From contig JAEZKK010000018.1 in the NCBI GenBank assembly GCA_023415495.1, positions 124,001 through 188,000 of the forward strand: a DNA stretch of 64,000 bases, in the 5' to 3' direction. This document shows, piece after piece, positions 35,286 through 43,830 of this stretch. This DNA is from Bacteroidota bacterium. Lineage in GTDB: Bacteria > Bacteroidota > Bacteroidia > Bacteroidales > P3. The notes beneath the pieces were generated by a model that saw nothing but the letters and a program-made list of their open reading frames with translations, was not told the DNA's origin and ran no database searches. A program made the translations under genes and the position numbers. Each line of letters opens with the position of its first letter. The first letter of the stretch is position 1.

Positions 35286-36362
35286 CTAATCTTTAATAAA
35301 GAAAGCTTTAGAATCACCCCACTCGTTATATCTTATTTTATGATTTATTGCAAGGATTTTCTTTTCTAAATTATTCTTAGCATCAATAGGTCTATCCTTA
35401 ACATTTTGTTTATTTGGATAGATTAGATAGTTTTCTCTGTATTTTAAAGGAGTAAGATTTGGCATCATAATATTAGCTCCTGCAAGTATTGCTTTTTCTC
35501 TGCCCAATGGGTCTAAGGTTTGACAGGCAGTAGCCGCAACCATATTTATCTTAGGCATTAATAATCTCAAGCAGGCAATCATCTTTAGTGTTAAATCCAT
35601 TCTCTCCTTATCTGATTTCAATTCTCCAACAAATTCGTAAAGAGGAGTTTCGTTATGAGGAATAAAAGGACCCATTCCAACCATAACCATCCCCATATTT
35701 TTCATAAAGAATAAATCCTCAGCAAGTATTTCTAAGCTTTGAAAAGGCAGACCAATCATAACCCCAGAACCTGTTTGATATCCTTCTTTTTTTAAAGCCT
35801 CAATCCCTTTTATTCTCTCTTCATACAAGTGAGATAAATTCTTAGGATGTATCTTATAATATAATTCTTCTCTCGAGCTTTCTATTCTTAATAAATATCT
35901 ATGAGCCCCTGCATTAAACCATCTCTTATATACTTCCTGGCTCTGCTCTCCACAAGAAAGTGTTATTCCAAGCTTATGATTATGTCTTTTAGCTATCTCC
36001 GAAACCAAATACTCTATTTTATCTGTAAATTCCCTATCAGACCTTTCCCCCGACTGGATAGCTAAAGAACCTAATTGCATCTCCATTGCTAAATCTGCGC
36101 ATTCAAATACTTCCTCATCGCTAAGAGTGTATCTAGGAACATTACTATTACTACATCTAACTCCGCAATAATAACAATCCTTTTTGCATCTATTTGAATA
36201 TTCTATTAGCCCTCTTAAATATACTCCATTCCCAACCTCTTTTAATTTTACTTCTAAAGCTTTTTTAAGGAGTTTATCCATATCTTCACCCTCTAAACCC
36301 AAAAGAAATATTAGTTCTTTCTTGGTAAAATCTTTTTTATTTAATAGTGTTTCTAATTTCAT
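35286..36362 (-). CDS. hydE: [FeFe]-hydrogenase H-cluster maturase HydE
   Basis: The ATG at 36362 gives 358 residues. The radical SAM cluster motif is CKKDCYYCG (Cx3Cx2C) inside EYSNRCKKDCYYCGVRC, followed by YTLSDEEVFECADLAMEMQLGSLAIQSGERSD, which is diagnostic of HydE. It helps build the diiron site of [FeFe]-hydrogenase, so the organism probably makes or uses hydrogen anaerobically. HydF, HydG and the hydrogenase are not in this window. Confidence 0.95.
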   Translation of the reverse strand: MKLETLLNKKDFTKKELIFLLGLEGEDMDKLLKKALEVKLKEVGNGVYLRGLIEYSNRCKKDCYYCGVRCSNSNVPRYTLSDEEVFECADLAMEMQLGSLAIQSGERSDREFTDKIEYLVSEIAKRHNHKLGITLSCGEQSQEVYKRWFNAGAHRYLLRIESSREELYYKIHPKNLSHLYEERIKGIEALKKEGYQTGSGVMIGLPFQSLEILAEDLFFMKNMGMVMVGMGPFIPHNETPLYEFVGELKSDKERMDLTLKMIACLRLLMPKINMVAATACQTLDPLGREKAILAGANIMMPNLTPLKYRENYLIYPNKQNVKDRPIDAKNNLEKKILAINHKIRYNEWGDSKAFFIKD

Positions 36363-36418
36363 ATTCAATGTTTTCTATTTTCTATTATTCAATTAATATT
36401 CTTTTTCTGCTTGTTTTA

Positions 36419-36449
36419 TTTGCTATACTTAGAAATATTCGTATTTTTG
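36419..36449 (+). promoter_or_regulatory. Promoter of the SRP RNA gene
   Basis: TTTG (36419-36422), exactly 19 bp, then TATTTTTG (36442-36449) forms a textbook Bacteroidota sigma promoter 3-4 bp before the RNA's first base-paired nucleotide. Confidence 0.8.
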
Positions 36450-36452
36450 CAG

Positions 36453-36551
36453 TGGGTAAGTCTTACACGACCAGCTCCCTTTAAACATCCCCAGGGCAGG
36501 AATGCAGCAAGGTAATAAGGTTGTAGCGGTGCGATGTAAGTAGCTTACCCA
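36453..36551 (+). ncRNA. ffs: Signal recognition particle RNA (small bacterial type)
   Basis: About 99 nt. The closing stem is TGGGTAAG (36453-36460) with CTTACCCA (36544-36551). The Ffh-binding domain is visible as CCCAGGGCAGGAATGCAGCAAGG, with the conserved GCAGCAAGG strand of the symmetric and asymmetric internal loops; the apical loop is GGAA-like (GGAAT). It targets nascent membrane proteins with Ffh and FtsY. A strong promoter is directly upstream and a T-rich run follows. The 3' end overlaps the stop end of mltG on the other strand by 7 bp. Confidence 0.93.
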
Positions 36552-37561
36552 TTTTTATTTAATGCATTATGATATTTCCTCGCATTAATTAAATGTTCGT
36601 TATAAGTTTTGGCAAAGGCATGGTATCCTGAGAAATCTTCCTTAGCACAAAAATAAAAATAATCATGTTTTTCATAATTCACAACAGCATCAATAGAAGA
36701 TATGCTTGGAATACATATAGCTCCTATTGGTAATCCTATGTTTCTATAAGTATTATAAGGAGAATCGATATTTAGCATCACTCCAAGAATCCTCTTTATC
36801 TCAAAGTCTCCAATAGCAAATTTCACAGTAGGGTCTGCCTGCAATAGCATGTTTTTCTCCAACCTATTAATATAAACTCCAGCTACTCTTTTTTTCTCAT
36901 CATTCTTATTTGTTTCTTCCTCAACAATGCTTGCAAGAATGATTATCTCTCTCTTATTTAAAGGGTGATTCTCAATATTTCTCTTATCCCAAAACTTATT
37001 TGATTCCTTATACATTCTACTTAAAAATCCTTCGACACTAATATCCCAATAGACCTCATAAGTATTAGGGATTACTATACTAAGACTATTTAATGAATCA
37101 ATCCCAAATTGTTTTAAGTATTTATTATCATTTAATTTATCTAATAATTCCTTATATGAAAAAGAAAGCTCCTGAGATATTTTATTAGCAAAATCTTCCT
37201 TGGTTCTGCTTTTACCAATTACAAGCCTTATCGGGTCTTGTTGTTTTCTTGATAGTTTCTTAATCACCTTATTTATCTTCATCCCATTTTCTAAGATATA
37301 CATTCCTGTCTTAGGGGTATTGAATCTATAAACTTTAGAATACAAATCGAAAACAAAGGAATTGAAAACTATATCCTGATTCTTTATTTGCTTTACCAAT
37401 TCAGCTTTAGTCGTATTAGGTAGAATATATAGATAAACTTTATCCTGTGGAGTACTGATTTTGGAGTTCAATATATAGAATCCCGAAAGAATTATGGTTA
37501 AGAGTATAAAAGTTATTGGGATAATCCAAAAGAGATTGTGTCTTATGAAATTATTACTCAT
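36545..37561 (-). CDS. mltG: Endolytic murein transglycosylase MltG
   Basis: 338 residues with one N-terminal membrane helix (about 10-32), then the YceG-like domain: ILASIVEEETNKNDEKKRVAGVYINRL with the catalytic glutamate, LLQADPTVKFA, SPYNTYRNIGLPIGAICIPSISSIDAV and the C-terminal HAFAKTYNEH. It cleaves nascent peptidoglycan strands to set glycan length. It is downstream of the GNAT gene on the same strand. Confidence 0.95.
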   Translation of the reverse strand: MSNNFIRHNLFWIIPITFILLTIILSGFYILNSKISTPQDKVYLYILPNTTKAELVKQIKNQDIVFNSFVFDLYSKVYRFNTPKTGMYILENGMKINKVIKKLSRKQQDPIRLVIGKSRTKEDFANKISQELSFSYKELLDKLNDNKYLKQFGIDSLNSLSIVIPNTYEVYWDISVEGFLSRMYKESNKFWDKRNIENHPLNKREIIILASIVEEETNKNDEKKRVAGVYINRLEKNMLLQADPTVKFAIGDFEIKRILGVMLNIDSPYNTYRNIGLPIGAICIPSISSIDAVVNYEKHDYFYFCAKEDFSGYHAFAKTYNEHLINARKYHNALNKNG

Positions 37562-37584
37562 AATAATGATTTGCGTGTTTGAAA

Positions 37585-38109
37585 TTAAAGATATTTTTGA
37601 AATACTAATACGTCTATAAAACTATTATTTTTCTTAATCCATTGCTTAAGACAAGAAGTCTTTTGAAAACCTACATTACTAAATAGTTTTATACTGTTAT
37701 GATTATCCTGAGGAACGAATGCATATAATTGATTAAGATGAAGAATTTTTTTAGAGTATTTTTCTAATTCAATAATTGCTAATGATGCAATACCTTTCTT
37801 ACGATGATTATTATCAATTAAAATTCCAATACCAGCTTTCATATTATCAGGTTCAAAATCATATAAATCTATACATCCGACACATGCAATACTTTTATAA
37901 TTATCCACCACCTCAATTAAATCTATCATAAAACGAAATTGTTTTGAAGTGTAAATATCTTGGTTTTGCGTACTCATCACATAGTTTTCTATAGCATATC
38001 GTGAAAATGGAGAACGGTTTGAGCTAAGATTCCAAAGCGAAAAATCATTTTCCCATTCATATATTCTGTCAATATCCGACAACTCAACAGCTCTAAGTCT
38101 TATATCCAT
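37585..38109 (-). CDS. RimJ/RimL-type GNAT acetyltransferase
   Basis: 174 residues. GNAT features include AGIGILIDNNHRKKGIASLAIIELEKYS (the acetyl-CoA-binding R/Q-x-x-G-x-G/A segment in altered form, RKKGIA) and LNQLYAFVPQDNHNSIKLFSNVGF. It N-acetylates a protein or small molecule, target unknown. It starts upstream of mltG on the same strand. Confidence 0.85.
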   Translation of the reverse strand: MDIRLRAVELSDIDRIYEWENDFSLWNLSSNRSPFSRYAIENYVMSTQNQDIYTSKQFRFMIDLIEVVDNYKSIACVGCIDLYDFEPDNMKAGIGILIDNNHRKKGIASLAIIELEKYSKKILHLNQLYAFVPQDNHNSIKLFSNVGFQKTSCLKQWIKKNNSFIDVLVFQKYL

Positions 38110-38248
38110 ATTTTCTACCTATTAATTAAAGTACAAAAATAAGCAATTAAAATGATAGAAATTGTAATAGATATTACAAAGAATGGGTATGTATAGTAAA
38201 TTAAGAATTTTTTGATAGGTTTGATTTCATAAATACTAATAAAAGCAC

Positions 38249-38256
38249 TAACTTTG
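38249..38256 (+). promoter_or_regulatory. -7 box for the phosphotransbutyrylase gene
   Basis: TAACTTTG matches TAnnTTTG, 36 bp before the ATG at 38292. Confidence 0.6.
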
Positions 38257-38291
38257 CAAAAAATTTAAAGTACAATAAATCAGACGTTTTT

Positions 38292-39197
38292 ATGATTACA
38301 AAATTAGATCAAATTATTGAAGCTGTTAAGGCTAAAGGAAAGAAAAGATTGGTTGCAGCTTATGCAATGGATTCACATACAATTGGAGCTGCATCTATGG
38401 CAGCAGATTTAGGCATAATTGATGCAATACTTGTTGGGGATGAGGCTACTATCAAGAAGGTATGTCAAGAAGAAGGAATAGATGTAAATAAATTCCAAAT
38501 TGTTCAGGAAGCTGACGAACAAGGAGCAGCAAACCTTGCAGTTCAACTTATCAACGAAGGTAAGGGAGATATCCTGATGAAAGGGCTTTGCTCCACAGAT
38601 AAATATATGAGAGCAATCCTTAACAAGGAAAGAGGATTAATGCCAGGAGGTAAGCCAGTTCTTTCTCACGTAACTGTTTTTGAAGTGCCAACATATCACA
38701 AACTATTAATTACTTCTGATGTTGCAATAATTCCAGCACCAGATTTCAACCAAAAGATAGCAATTACCAACTATGTAATCAAAACTGCAAAGGCTCTTGG
38801 TAATGATAATCCAAAAGTTGCTTTGATTGCAGCTACCGAACAAGTATCAGTAGGAATGCCAGCATGCGCTGAAGCTGCTTTAATAGCTGCAATGGCAAAT
38901 AGAGGACAAATCAAGGGAGGTATTATTGATGGACCGCTTGCAATGGACGTAGCAGTAGATATGGAAAGCGTTCAAATCAAGAAATTGAAATCAGAGGTTG
39001 CAGGAGATGCAGACTGTTTAGTATGGCCAACAATCGAAGCAGGAAACGTATTCTACAAAACAGCAACTAAATTTGCAGGAGCAGAATTAGCAGCAATGGT
39101 AGTAGGAGCAAAGGTTCCATGCGTACTATCTTCAAGAGGAGACAGCACCAAGACCAAAATGTATTCAATAGCACTATCAGCACTTTCTTGTAAATAA
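38292..39197 (+). CDS. ptb: Phosphate butyryltransferase (phosphotransbutyrylase)
   Basis: 301 residues, the length of Ptb. Phosphotransacylase family, with DILMKGLCSTDKYMRAILNKERGL, GGKPVLSHVTVFEVPTYHKLLITSDVAIIPAPDF and AEAALIAAMANRGQIKGGIIDGPLAMD. It converts butyryl-CoA (or branched acyl-CoA) and phosphate to the acyl phosphate, normally followed by butyrate kinase for ATP. No buk gene follows; a terminator and array D do. Acetyl-CoA as substrate cannot be excluded. Confidence 0.88.
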   Translation: MITKLDQIIEAVKAKGKKRLVAAYAMDSHTIGAASMAADLGIIDAILVGDEATIKKVCQEEGIDVNKFQIVQEADEQGAANLAVQLINEGKGDILMKGLCSTDKYMRAILNKERGLMPGGKPVLSHVTVFEVPTYHKLLITSDVAIIPAPDFNQKIAITNYVIKTAKALGNDNPKVALIAATEQVSVGMPACAEAALIAAMANRGQIKGGIIDGPLAMDVAVDMESVQIKKLKSEVAGDADCLVWPTIEAGNVFYKTATKFAGAELAAMVVGAKVPCVLSSRGDSTKTKMYSIALSALSCK

Positions 39198-39219
39198 TCA
39201 CAAGAAAAACCAAATAAAT

Positions 39220-39254
39220 AAAAAGACGTAGATTCCCCCAATCTGCGTCTTTTT
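39220..39254 (+). terminator. Terminator after ptb
   Basis: AAAAAGACGTAGATT (39220-39234) pairs with AATCTGCGTCTTTTT (39240-39254), with one G:U pair and a 5-nt loop, then more T residues. Confidence 0.85.
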
Positions 39255-39281
39255 CTTTTTAAATAACAAGATTTGATATTG

Positions 39282-39481
39282 AGACTAAGTAGTTTTGTAT
39301 TTAGACTTCTAAATTCTATACTAAGACTTCTAGATTCCATCTGTAAAGCCGGTTTACAGACTCACAAAGCCGCTTTACAGACTTGTAAACCCGCTTTACA
39401 AGCTTGTAAACCGGCTTTACAGACAAGGACAAGAAGTCTGCGTATAAAAACAAGAAGTCTTAAGATAAAAACAAGAAGTCT
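39282..39481. repeat. Phased palindrome array D with inverted outer arrays (all 21 bp)
   Basis: Four 17-bp units start at 39342, 39363, 39384 and 39405, exactly 21 bp apart; unit 1 is TGTAAAGCCGGTTTACA and unit 4 is its exact reverse complement. On the left, AGACTAAG/AGACTTCTA motifs sit at 39282, 39303 and 39324. On the right, AAGAAGTCT sits at 39431, 39452 and 39473, the inverse of the left motif and again 21 bp apart. The whole 200 bp is a nested inverted repeat between the convergent ptb and methyltransferase genes. The open frame across it is a by-product, since 21 bp equals seven codons. Confidence 0.92.
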
Positions 39482-39539
39482 AAGGACGGGATTAAGAGAT
39501 TATTTGTTGGAATTAATAATATATTAGATATGCTATTAA

Positions 39540-40640
39540 TTAAATGTTATATTGATGTATTTTAGATAATTCTCGCATTTTTAGTGATGAGTGTTTAGTC
39601 TCGTTTTCTACTAATTCTTCATATTTATATACCGGTTTTTCAACAAAAAGGTCTCCTCCAATTGTTTCAAGTTTATTAATTGTTGCTTTAATTGCATACT
39701 CAGATTGGTCAATTCCTATCCAATTTCTTCCATATTTTTGGGCGGATTTTAAAGTAGTCCCTGAACCACAGAAACAATCAAGAACGATACTATTTACATT
39801 GCTTGAAGTTCGAATAATTAAATCTAATAAATCAGAATTTTTTTCAGTTGGATATTTTGGATATTGAGGGTCTTTGTATTCCCATATATCCTGAACTCTT
39901 TTTCCTTCTCTTTCATCTGCAAATATTATTTTTCTAGGATTGCCAGTGGATGACCATTCTATTAACCCTTCTTTATCCCATTTTTCTAATGTTTCAACAT
40001 CAGTTCTCCAATGTCTACCCTTAGGGGGCATTATTCCTTTGAATGGCAAATTTGACTTACCATTTTCGGTCTCACCTGGAGCATGAATCGGAACTGAAGT
40101 ATATCTTCTTCCATATTTATCGATTTTTGGAAAGAGCTTCTCAAAATCTTTTTCTGTATATTTTTCTCTGGGTTCATTCCATATAGGATTGTTTGACTTA
40201 GTATAAAAAAGAATTAAATCTTTTATATTCCCATAACCAACTCTATTAAAGTTTTTGGGATTACACTTAATTCTTGTAATATCATTTCTAAAATTTTCAA
40301 TTCCAAAAACATCATCCATCGCTATTTTTACATAATGACCAATTTTATAATCAATGTGTAAATAAATTGAACCTTTTTCTGATAGTAATGCTTTTAATAA
40401 AATAAGTCTTTCCTTAATAAATGAAATAAATTCATTACCAAGCAATTTATCAGAATAAGCCAAATCTCCATTCCTTGAGTTGCTAATAGTAGAAGCCCTC
40501 CCATCAGTTATTGTAAAATTTCCCCCAGTTGCAAAAGGGGGATCAATATAAATTAAATCGATCTTGCCCTTTAATCCTTTTTCGGTAAGCAAGTAATTCA
40601 TTCCTTTTATATTCTCAGATTTTATTAGTAAGTTTTCCAT
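39540..40640 (-). CDS. Site-specific DNA methyltransferase (amino-methyl type)
   Basis: 366 residues. The catalytic motif DPPF is near the N-terminus (residues 33-36, IDLIYIDPPFATGG) and the AdoMet-binding motif FCGSGTT near residue 295 (VLDCFCGSGTTLKSAQKYGRNWIGID). DPPF before FCGSGTT is the beta-class order of N6-adenine or N4-cytosine enzymes. The start is 2 bp after the stop of the nuclease gene, forming an R-M pair. The recognition sequence is unknown. Confidence 0.93.
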   Translation of the reverse strand: MENLLIKSENIKGMNYLLTEKGLKGKIDLIYIDPPFATGGNFTITDGRASTISNSRNGDLAYSDKLLGNEFISFIKERLILLKALLSEKGSIYLHIDYKIGHYVKIAMDDVFGIENFRNDITRIKCNPKNFNRVGYGNIKDLILFYTKSNNPIWNEPREKYTEKDFEKLFPKIDKYGRRYTSVPIHAPGETENGKSNLPFKGIMPPKGRHWRTDVETLEKWDKEGLIEWSSTGNPRKIIFADEREGKRVQDIWEYKDPQYPKYPTEKNSDLLDLIIRTSSNVNSIVLDCFCGSGTTLKSAQKYGRNWIGIDQSEYAIKATINKLETIGGDLFVEKPVYKYEELVENETKHSSLKMRELSKIHQYNI

Positions 40641-40642
40641 TG

Positions 40643-41425
40643 TTATATTTGATATAGAAAATCTCTTAAAACAAGAGCGCTCATTATATTGTAATCTTTG
40701 TAAGTTTCTGTAATTGATTTGTACATTTTATTATTACTATTAATATACAGAATACCATCAAGTATTGCTATTTTAATTGCATTTATACCTTTACTTTCAA
40801 TAGTACTAATCGCATCATTAAACTGTGCATTCTGATGACCGCCAAAATCAGTTAGAAATTTTGCTTCACCAATTACATATTTTTTATTGAATCTCCCAAC
40901 AAAATCTAATCCTTTATTGTGATTGTAACCTAAATGCTCTTTTGCAAAATTCATCATGGCATTATCTCCTGCATCTAAAATTGCATCTTCGTCATTTTCT
41001 AAAAAATCACTCAAAGTTACAGGTTCAATTCCGAGTGATTTTCTTTTCATCCAATCTTTAAACATTGGACCTATTTGTCTATTTGTTTCTTTCGGTTCGC
41101 TACATCTTTCAAAAATTTTATCAAGCCCCATTTCATAAAGTCTGCCACAAATCCTATTTATTGTTCTAGGATTTCGTTCAATTGCCGAACTATCTCTTTT
41201 CAAATACGCTATATAACTATCTTTAATTGGAAAAAGTTCAAACTTTAATAATTGTCTGATTAATAAATCATTGTTCTTTTCTTTAAATGATTTTTCAACT
41301 TCTTCCCATACATTTTTATTAATATCCCTTATTCCTTCTGGAATTGTCGGATAAACTTGAAATAGATCATCAAGATATGACCTTTGATTTGCATATTCAA
41401 CGCTAAGTTCTGTCCATTTGTTCAT
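40643..41425 (-). CDS. Putative type II restriction endonuclease
   Basis: 260 residues. A PD-(D/E)XK-type core is visible near residue 170: GLDFVGRFNKKYVIGEAKFLTDFGGHQNAQFNDA, where Asp, Glu and Lys (D...GEAK) fit the catalytic signature. It is encoded just before the methyltransferase on the same strand, as in type II systems. The N-terminal half has helical sequence without known motif. I cannot name the family or recognition site with confidence. Confidence 0.8.
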   Translation of the reverse strand: MNKWTELSVEYANQRSYLDDLFQVYPTIPEGIRDINKNVWEEVEKSFKEKNNDLLIRQLLKFELFPIKDSYIAYLKRDSSAIERNPRTINRICGRLYEMGLDKIFERCSEPKETNRQIGPMFKDWMKRKSLGIEPVTLSDFLENDEDAILDAGDNAMMNFAKEHLGYNHNKGLDFVGRFNKKYVIGEAKFLTDFGGHQNAQFNDAISTIESKGINAIKIAILDGILYINSNNKMYKSITETYKDYNIMSALVLRDFLYQI

Positions 41426-41580
41426 ATTGCAAAAATAACATATTAAATTTGATTTTGGAATCTTTGTATGTTTTATCGTTAGATATATGCATAATCAATT
41501 GGTTTATATACTTCTTTAAAACTTCTCTTTTTCCAACTTTAAGTAGTATATAATTGTTCTTTTAATTGTTTATCCACCGG

Positions 41581-41588
41581 CAAAGTTA
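41581..41588 (-). promoter_or_regulatory. -7 box for the restriction-modification pair
   Basis: CAAAGTTA reads TAACTTTG on the minus strand. It lies about 155 bp upstream of the nuclease ATG in the 297-bp gap, in which I see no repeat array or RNA gene. Confidence 0.4.
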
Positions 41589-41722
41589 TATATAATTTTT
41601 TAATTCTATGGGGTATATGGTAGAAAATCAACTAAAAGATTGTTTTATTCTTTTATTTGGGTTAATTGTACTACTTTTGCACCGTTTTTCATGACAAATA
41701 ACTTAACAAATTTCATTGAATT

Positions 41723-42697
41723 ATGGGTATAATTAAAAACGAAAAATTTCTTTCGAAGCAATGGTTTATTGCTTATTCTTACGTTATTATCGGAAGCCTT
41801 TTGTTTGCTTTTGGTAACGTACTTTTTGCATCTCCTTACAAGTTGGCTCCTGGTGGAACTTATGGTATTGCAACTGTTCTTTATCATCTTTTTGGATGGA
41901 AGATTAGTATTTCTGGACTTTTTATGGATATTCCGCTTCTATTGATTGGAACTTGGGTATTGGGACCTAAATTTGGAATTAAAACGGTTGTATCAACAAT
42001 TGCAATTGCTCTATTTATATGGGTTATTGAAACCTTTATTGGAGTATTTCCTTTGATTCATGATGGTATTTTCTCTGCCGATATAGCACAAGGAATGAAT
42101 AATTCTGCCTTGATTGCTCTTGGAGATGGGACATTCTTTATGCCGGATTATTTTCTTAATACTTTGGTTGCGGGTCTTATCTATGGTTTAGCAATTGGTT
42201 TAATATTTAAGAGTGGTGCAACATCGGGAGGAAGTGATATTATCTCTATGATTCTTAATAAGTATACAAAGATTTCTTTAGGAACTCTTGTAGTTATTGT
42301 TGACTCAACTATTACTATTTCTACCTTATTTGTTTCTAACCAATTCCGTTTACCTATTTATTCAATTTTACTTATTGTAATTGAAGGTAAGGTTATTGAT
42401 ATGGTTGTGGATGGTATTAAATCCTATAAGACTATATTTATTGTTACAAATAAGCCTGATCAAGTTAGAGATGCTATTTGTAAGGACCTAAATAGGGGAG
42501 GTACTTGTTTTAAAGGGACAGGTCTTTATCAGGGTGCTGAAAGAAATATGATTTACACAACTGTTTCGAGAAGCGAGTTTGTTAGGCTTAAGGAAGGAAT
42601 ACATGAGATAGATCCAGAAGCATTTATAAATATTATTGACAGTAGTGAAATTATGGGTAGAGGGTTTAAAGCCTTACCAAATGCAAGAGTAAATTAA
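41723..42697 (+). CDS. YitT-family (DUF161/DUF2179) membrane protein
   Basis: 324 residues. Five to six membrane helices with the family's glycine motifs (FASPYKLAPGGTYGIATVLYHLFG and GLIFKSGATSGGSDIISMIL), then the cytoplasmic DUF2179 domain (GIKSYKTIFIVTNKPDQVRDAIC, RGGTCFKGTGLYQGAERNMIYTTVSRSE). Transport function is not established for the family. A TACTTTTG box at 41672-41679 may be its promoter. Confidence 0.9.
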   Translation: MGIIKNEKFLSKQWFIAYSYVIIGSLLFAFGNVLFASPYKLAPGGTYGIATVLYHLFGWKISISGLFMDIPLLLIGTWVLGPKFGIKTVVSTIAIALFIWVIETFIGVFPLIHDGIFSADIAQGMNNSALIALGDGTFFMPDYFLNTLVAGLIYGLAIGLIFKSGATSGGSDIISMILNKYTKISLGTLVVIVDSTITISTLFVSNQFRLPIYSILLIVIEGKVIDMVVDGIKSYKTIFIVTNKPDQVRDAICKDLNRGGTCFKGTGLYQGAERNMIYTTVSRSEFVRLKEGIHEIDPEAFINIIDSSEIMGRGFKALPNARVN

Positions 42698-42699
42698 TG

Positions 42700-42725
42700 A
42701 AATGGAGTATTTAATTACTCCATTT
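42700..42725. terminator. Bidirectional terminator
   Basis: AAATGGAGTA (42700-42709) pairs with TACTCCATTT (42716-42725), between the YitT gene and the convergent TPR gene, overlapping the stop codon of the latter. Confidence 0.7.
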
Positions 42726-43776
42726 TATAACGGGTAAACACATTCTCGGAATTGATTTTGATAGGGTTGTTTTCCATCCATTTTAAGAAACTATCATATT
42801 GTCCTTTGTTTTGTGTTATCCATTTTGAGGCCTCAGTTGAGTTGCCATAAGCAAATAGCCAATAATTGTAGGCCTCAAAATGTCCGTTATCTATAAGCTT
42901 CTTATGATAGTCGAAAAGAAGATTTTTAAAAGCGTGGCTTTGTGTATAGAAATTTCTAATAAATCTTGTTCTAATATCTACCAAGGTTTTAATATTAATA
43001 AGTCTCTCTCCCTTGCAAGCCTTTAGCAATGCATTATGATAATTATCTGGGAAGAGATTAGGTCTTTCCGGGCTGTCGGAATAAATAATTGTTGGGTCGT
43101 TTAGGCTAATATTAATACCTGAATTAGAGAAAGTAATTTCGTCATGAAACACATCGTAAAGTTTCTTACTCATTTCTTGAGTTCTAAGAGTGTTTCTTTC
43201 CAATAACATAAATAATTCTCCATACATTATACCCCAAACCTCTTCGCTTGAGCCTAAGAATATATTTGCAGCTCTAAAATAGTTAGAAGAATACTCTGGG
43301 TCTTTTAATATGCCTTCTTCATAATAAAACAAAGCCCTTTTATAATTACTATTCTTATAACTAATATTACCTCTTTCTAAAAACAAACAACCAGCATTTG
43401 GATGTTTAGCAAATCCCTTATCATAAATAACCGTTGCCATCCCTTCGTCGTTGCTTTCATCCCAAAGGTTACCTAATAGTTGATAAACATCGGCTGGTAT
43501 ACTATCTTTTTCCATAAAAGGAGTGAGTATTTCAATTGCAGATTTATACTCTTTAATTAAATAATAATTCCAAGCAAGCTCGTAAGTGTATTTAATCTCT
43601 TCCTTAGGGCAAAGAGCAATTGCTTCTTTGAGATATTGCTCTGCAAGAACGTATTGTTTACTTTCAATACTTTGCAATGCATTATCAAAATTCTCCTTAG
43701 CCTTTTGGCAATCATCCTGACTAAAAGCCATTAGGCTAAATGTTATTGAAGTAATTAAGGTAAGTGCTTTTCTCAT
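42715..43776 (-). CDS. Exported TPR-repeat protein
   Basis: 353 residues with a signal peptide (cleavage near LMAFSQ). Several TPR units are readable: AKENFDNALQSIESKQYVLAEQYLKEAIALCP, YELAWNYYLIKEYKSAIEILTPF and FLERGNISYKNSNYKRALFYYEEGILKDPEYSSNYFRAAN. It is probably a periplasmic scaffold; the partner is unknown. A minus-strand TATCTTTG box is at 43800-43807. Confidence 0.85.
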   Translation of the reverse strand: MRKALTLITSITFSLMAFSQDDCQKAKENFDNALQSIESKQYVLAEQYLKEAIALCPKEEIKYTYELAWNYYLIKEYKSAIEILTPFMEKDSIPADVYQLLGNLWDESNDEGMATVIYDKGFAKHPNAGCLFLERGNISYKNSNYKRALFYYEEGILKDPEYSSNYFRAANIFLGSSEEVWGIMYGELFMLLERNTLRTQEMSKKLYDVFHDEITFSNSGINISLNDPTIIYSDSPERPNLFPDNYHNALLKACKGERLINIKTLVDIRTRFIRNFYTQSHAFKNLLFDYHKKLIDNGHFEAYNYWLFAYGNSTEASKWITQNKGQYDSFLKWMENNPIKINSENVFTRYKME

Positions 43777-43799
43777 GTTTAATTAGTTTTATAATGATA

Positions 43800-43807
43800 C
43801 AAAGATA
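43800..43807 (-). promoter_or_regulatory. -7 box for the TPR gene
   Basis: CAAAGATA reads TATCTTTG on the minus strand, 23 bp before the ATG at 43776. Confidence 0.55.
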
Positions 43808-43830
43808 GTAAGAATAATTTAATTTCAAAT

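Noticed and set aside
39342..39421. CRISPR array
   Set aside because: The palindromic arrays have units of 8-17 bp with 4-9 bp spacers and only 3-5 copies; CRISPR repeats and spacers are each about 25-40 bp. No cas gene is present.
39273..39527. 84-codon ORF with heptad repeats
   Set aside because: It starts at TTG, has no ATG, and its seven-residue repeat simply reflects the 21-bp DNA period of array D; arrays with 22 or 23 bp periods would not stay in frame.
41426..41722. Possible riboswitch or array in the gap between the nuclease and yitT genes
   Set aside because: Only promoter-like boxes on both strands are visible; no repeat period or stable stem was found.
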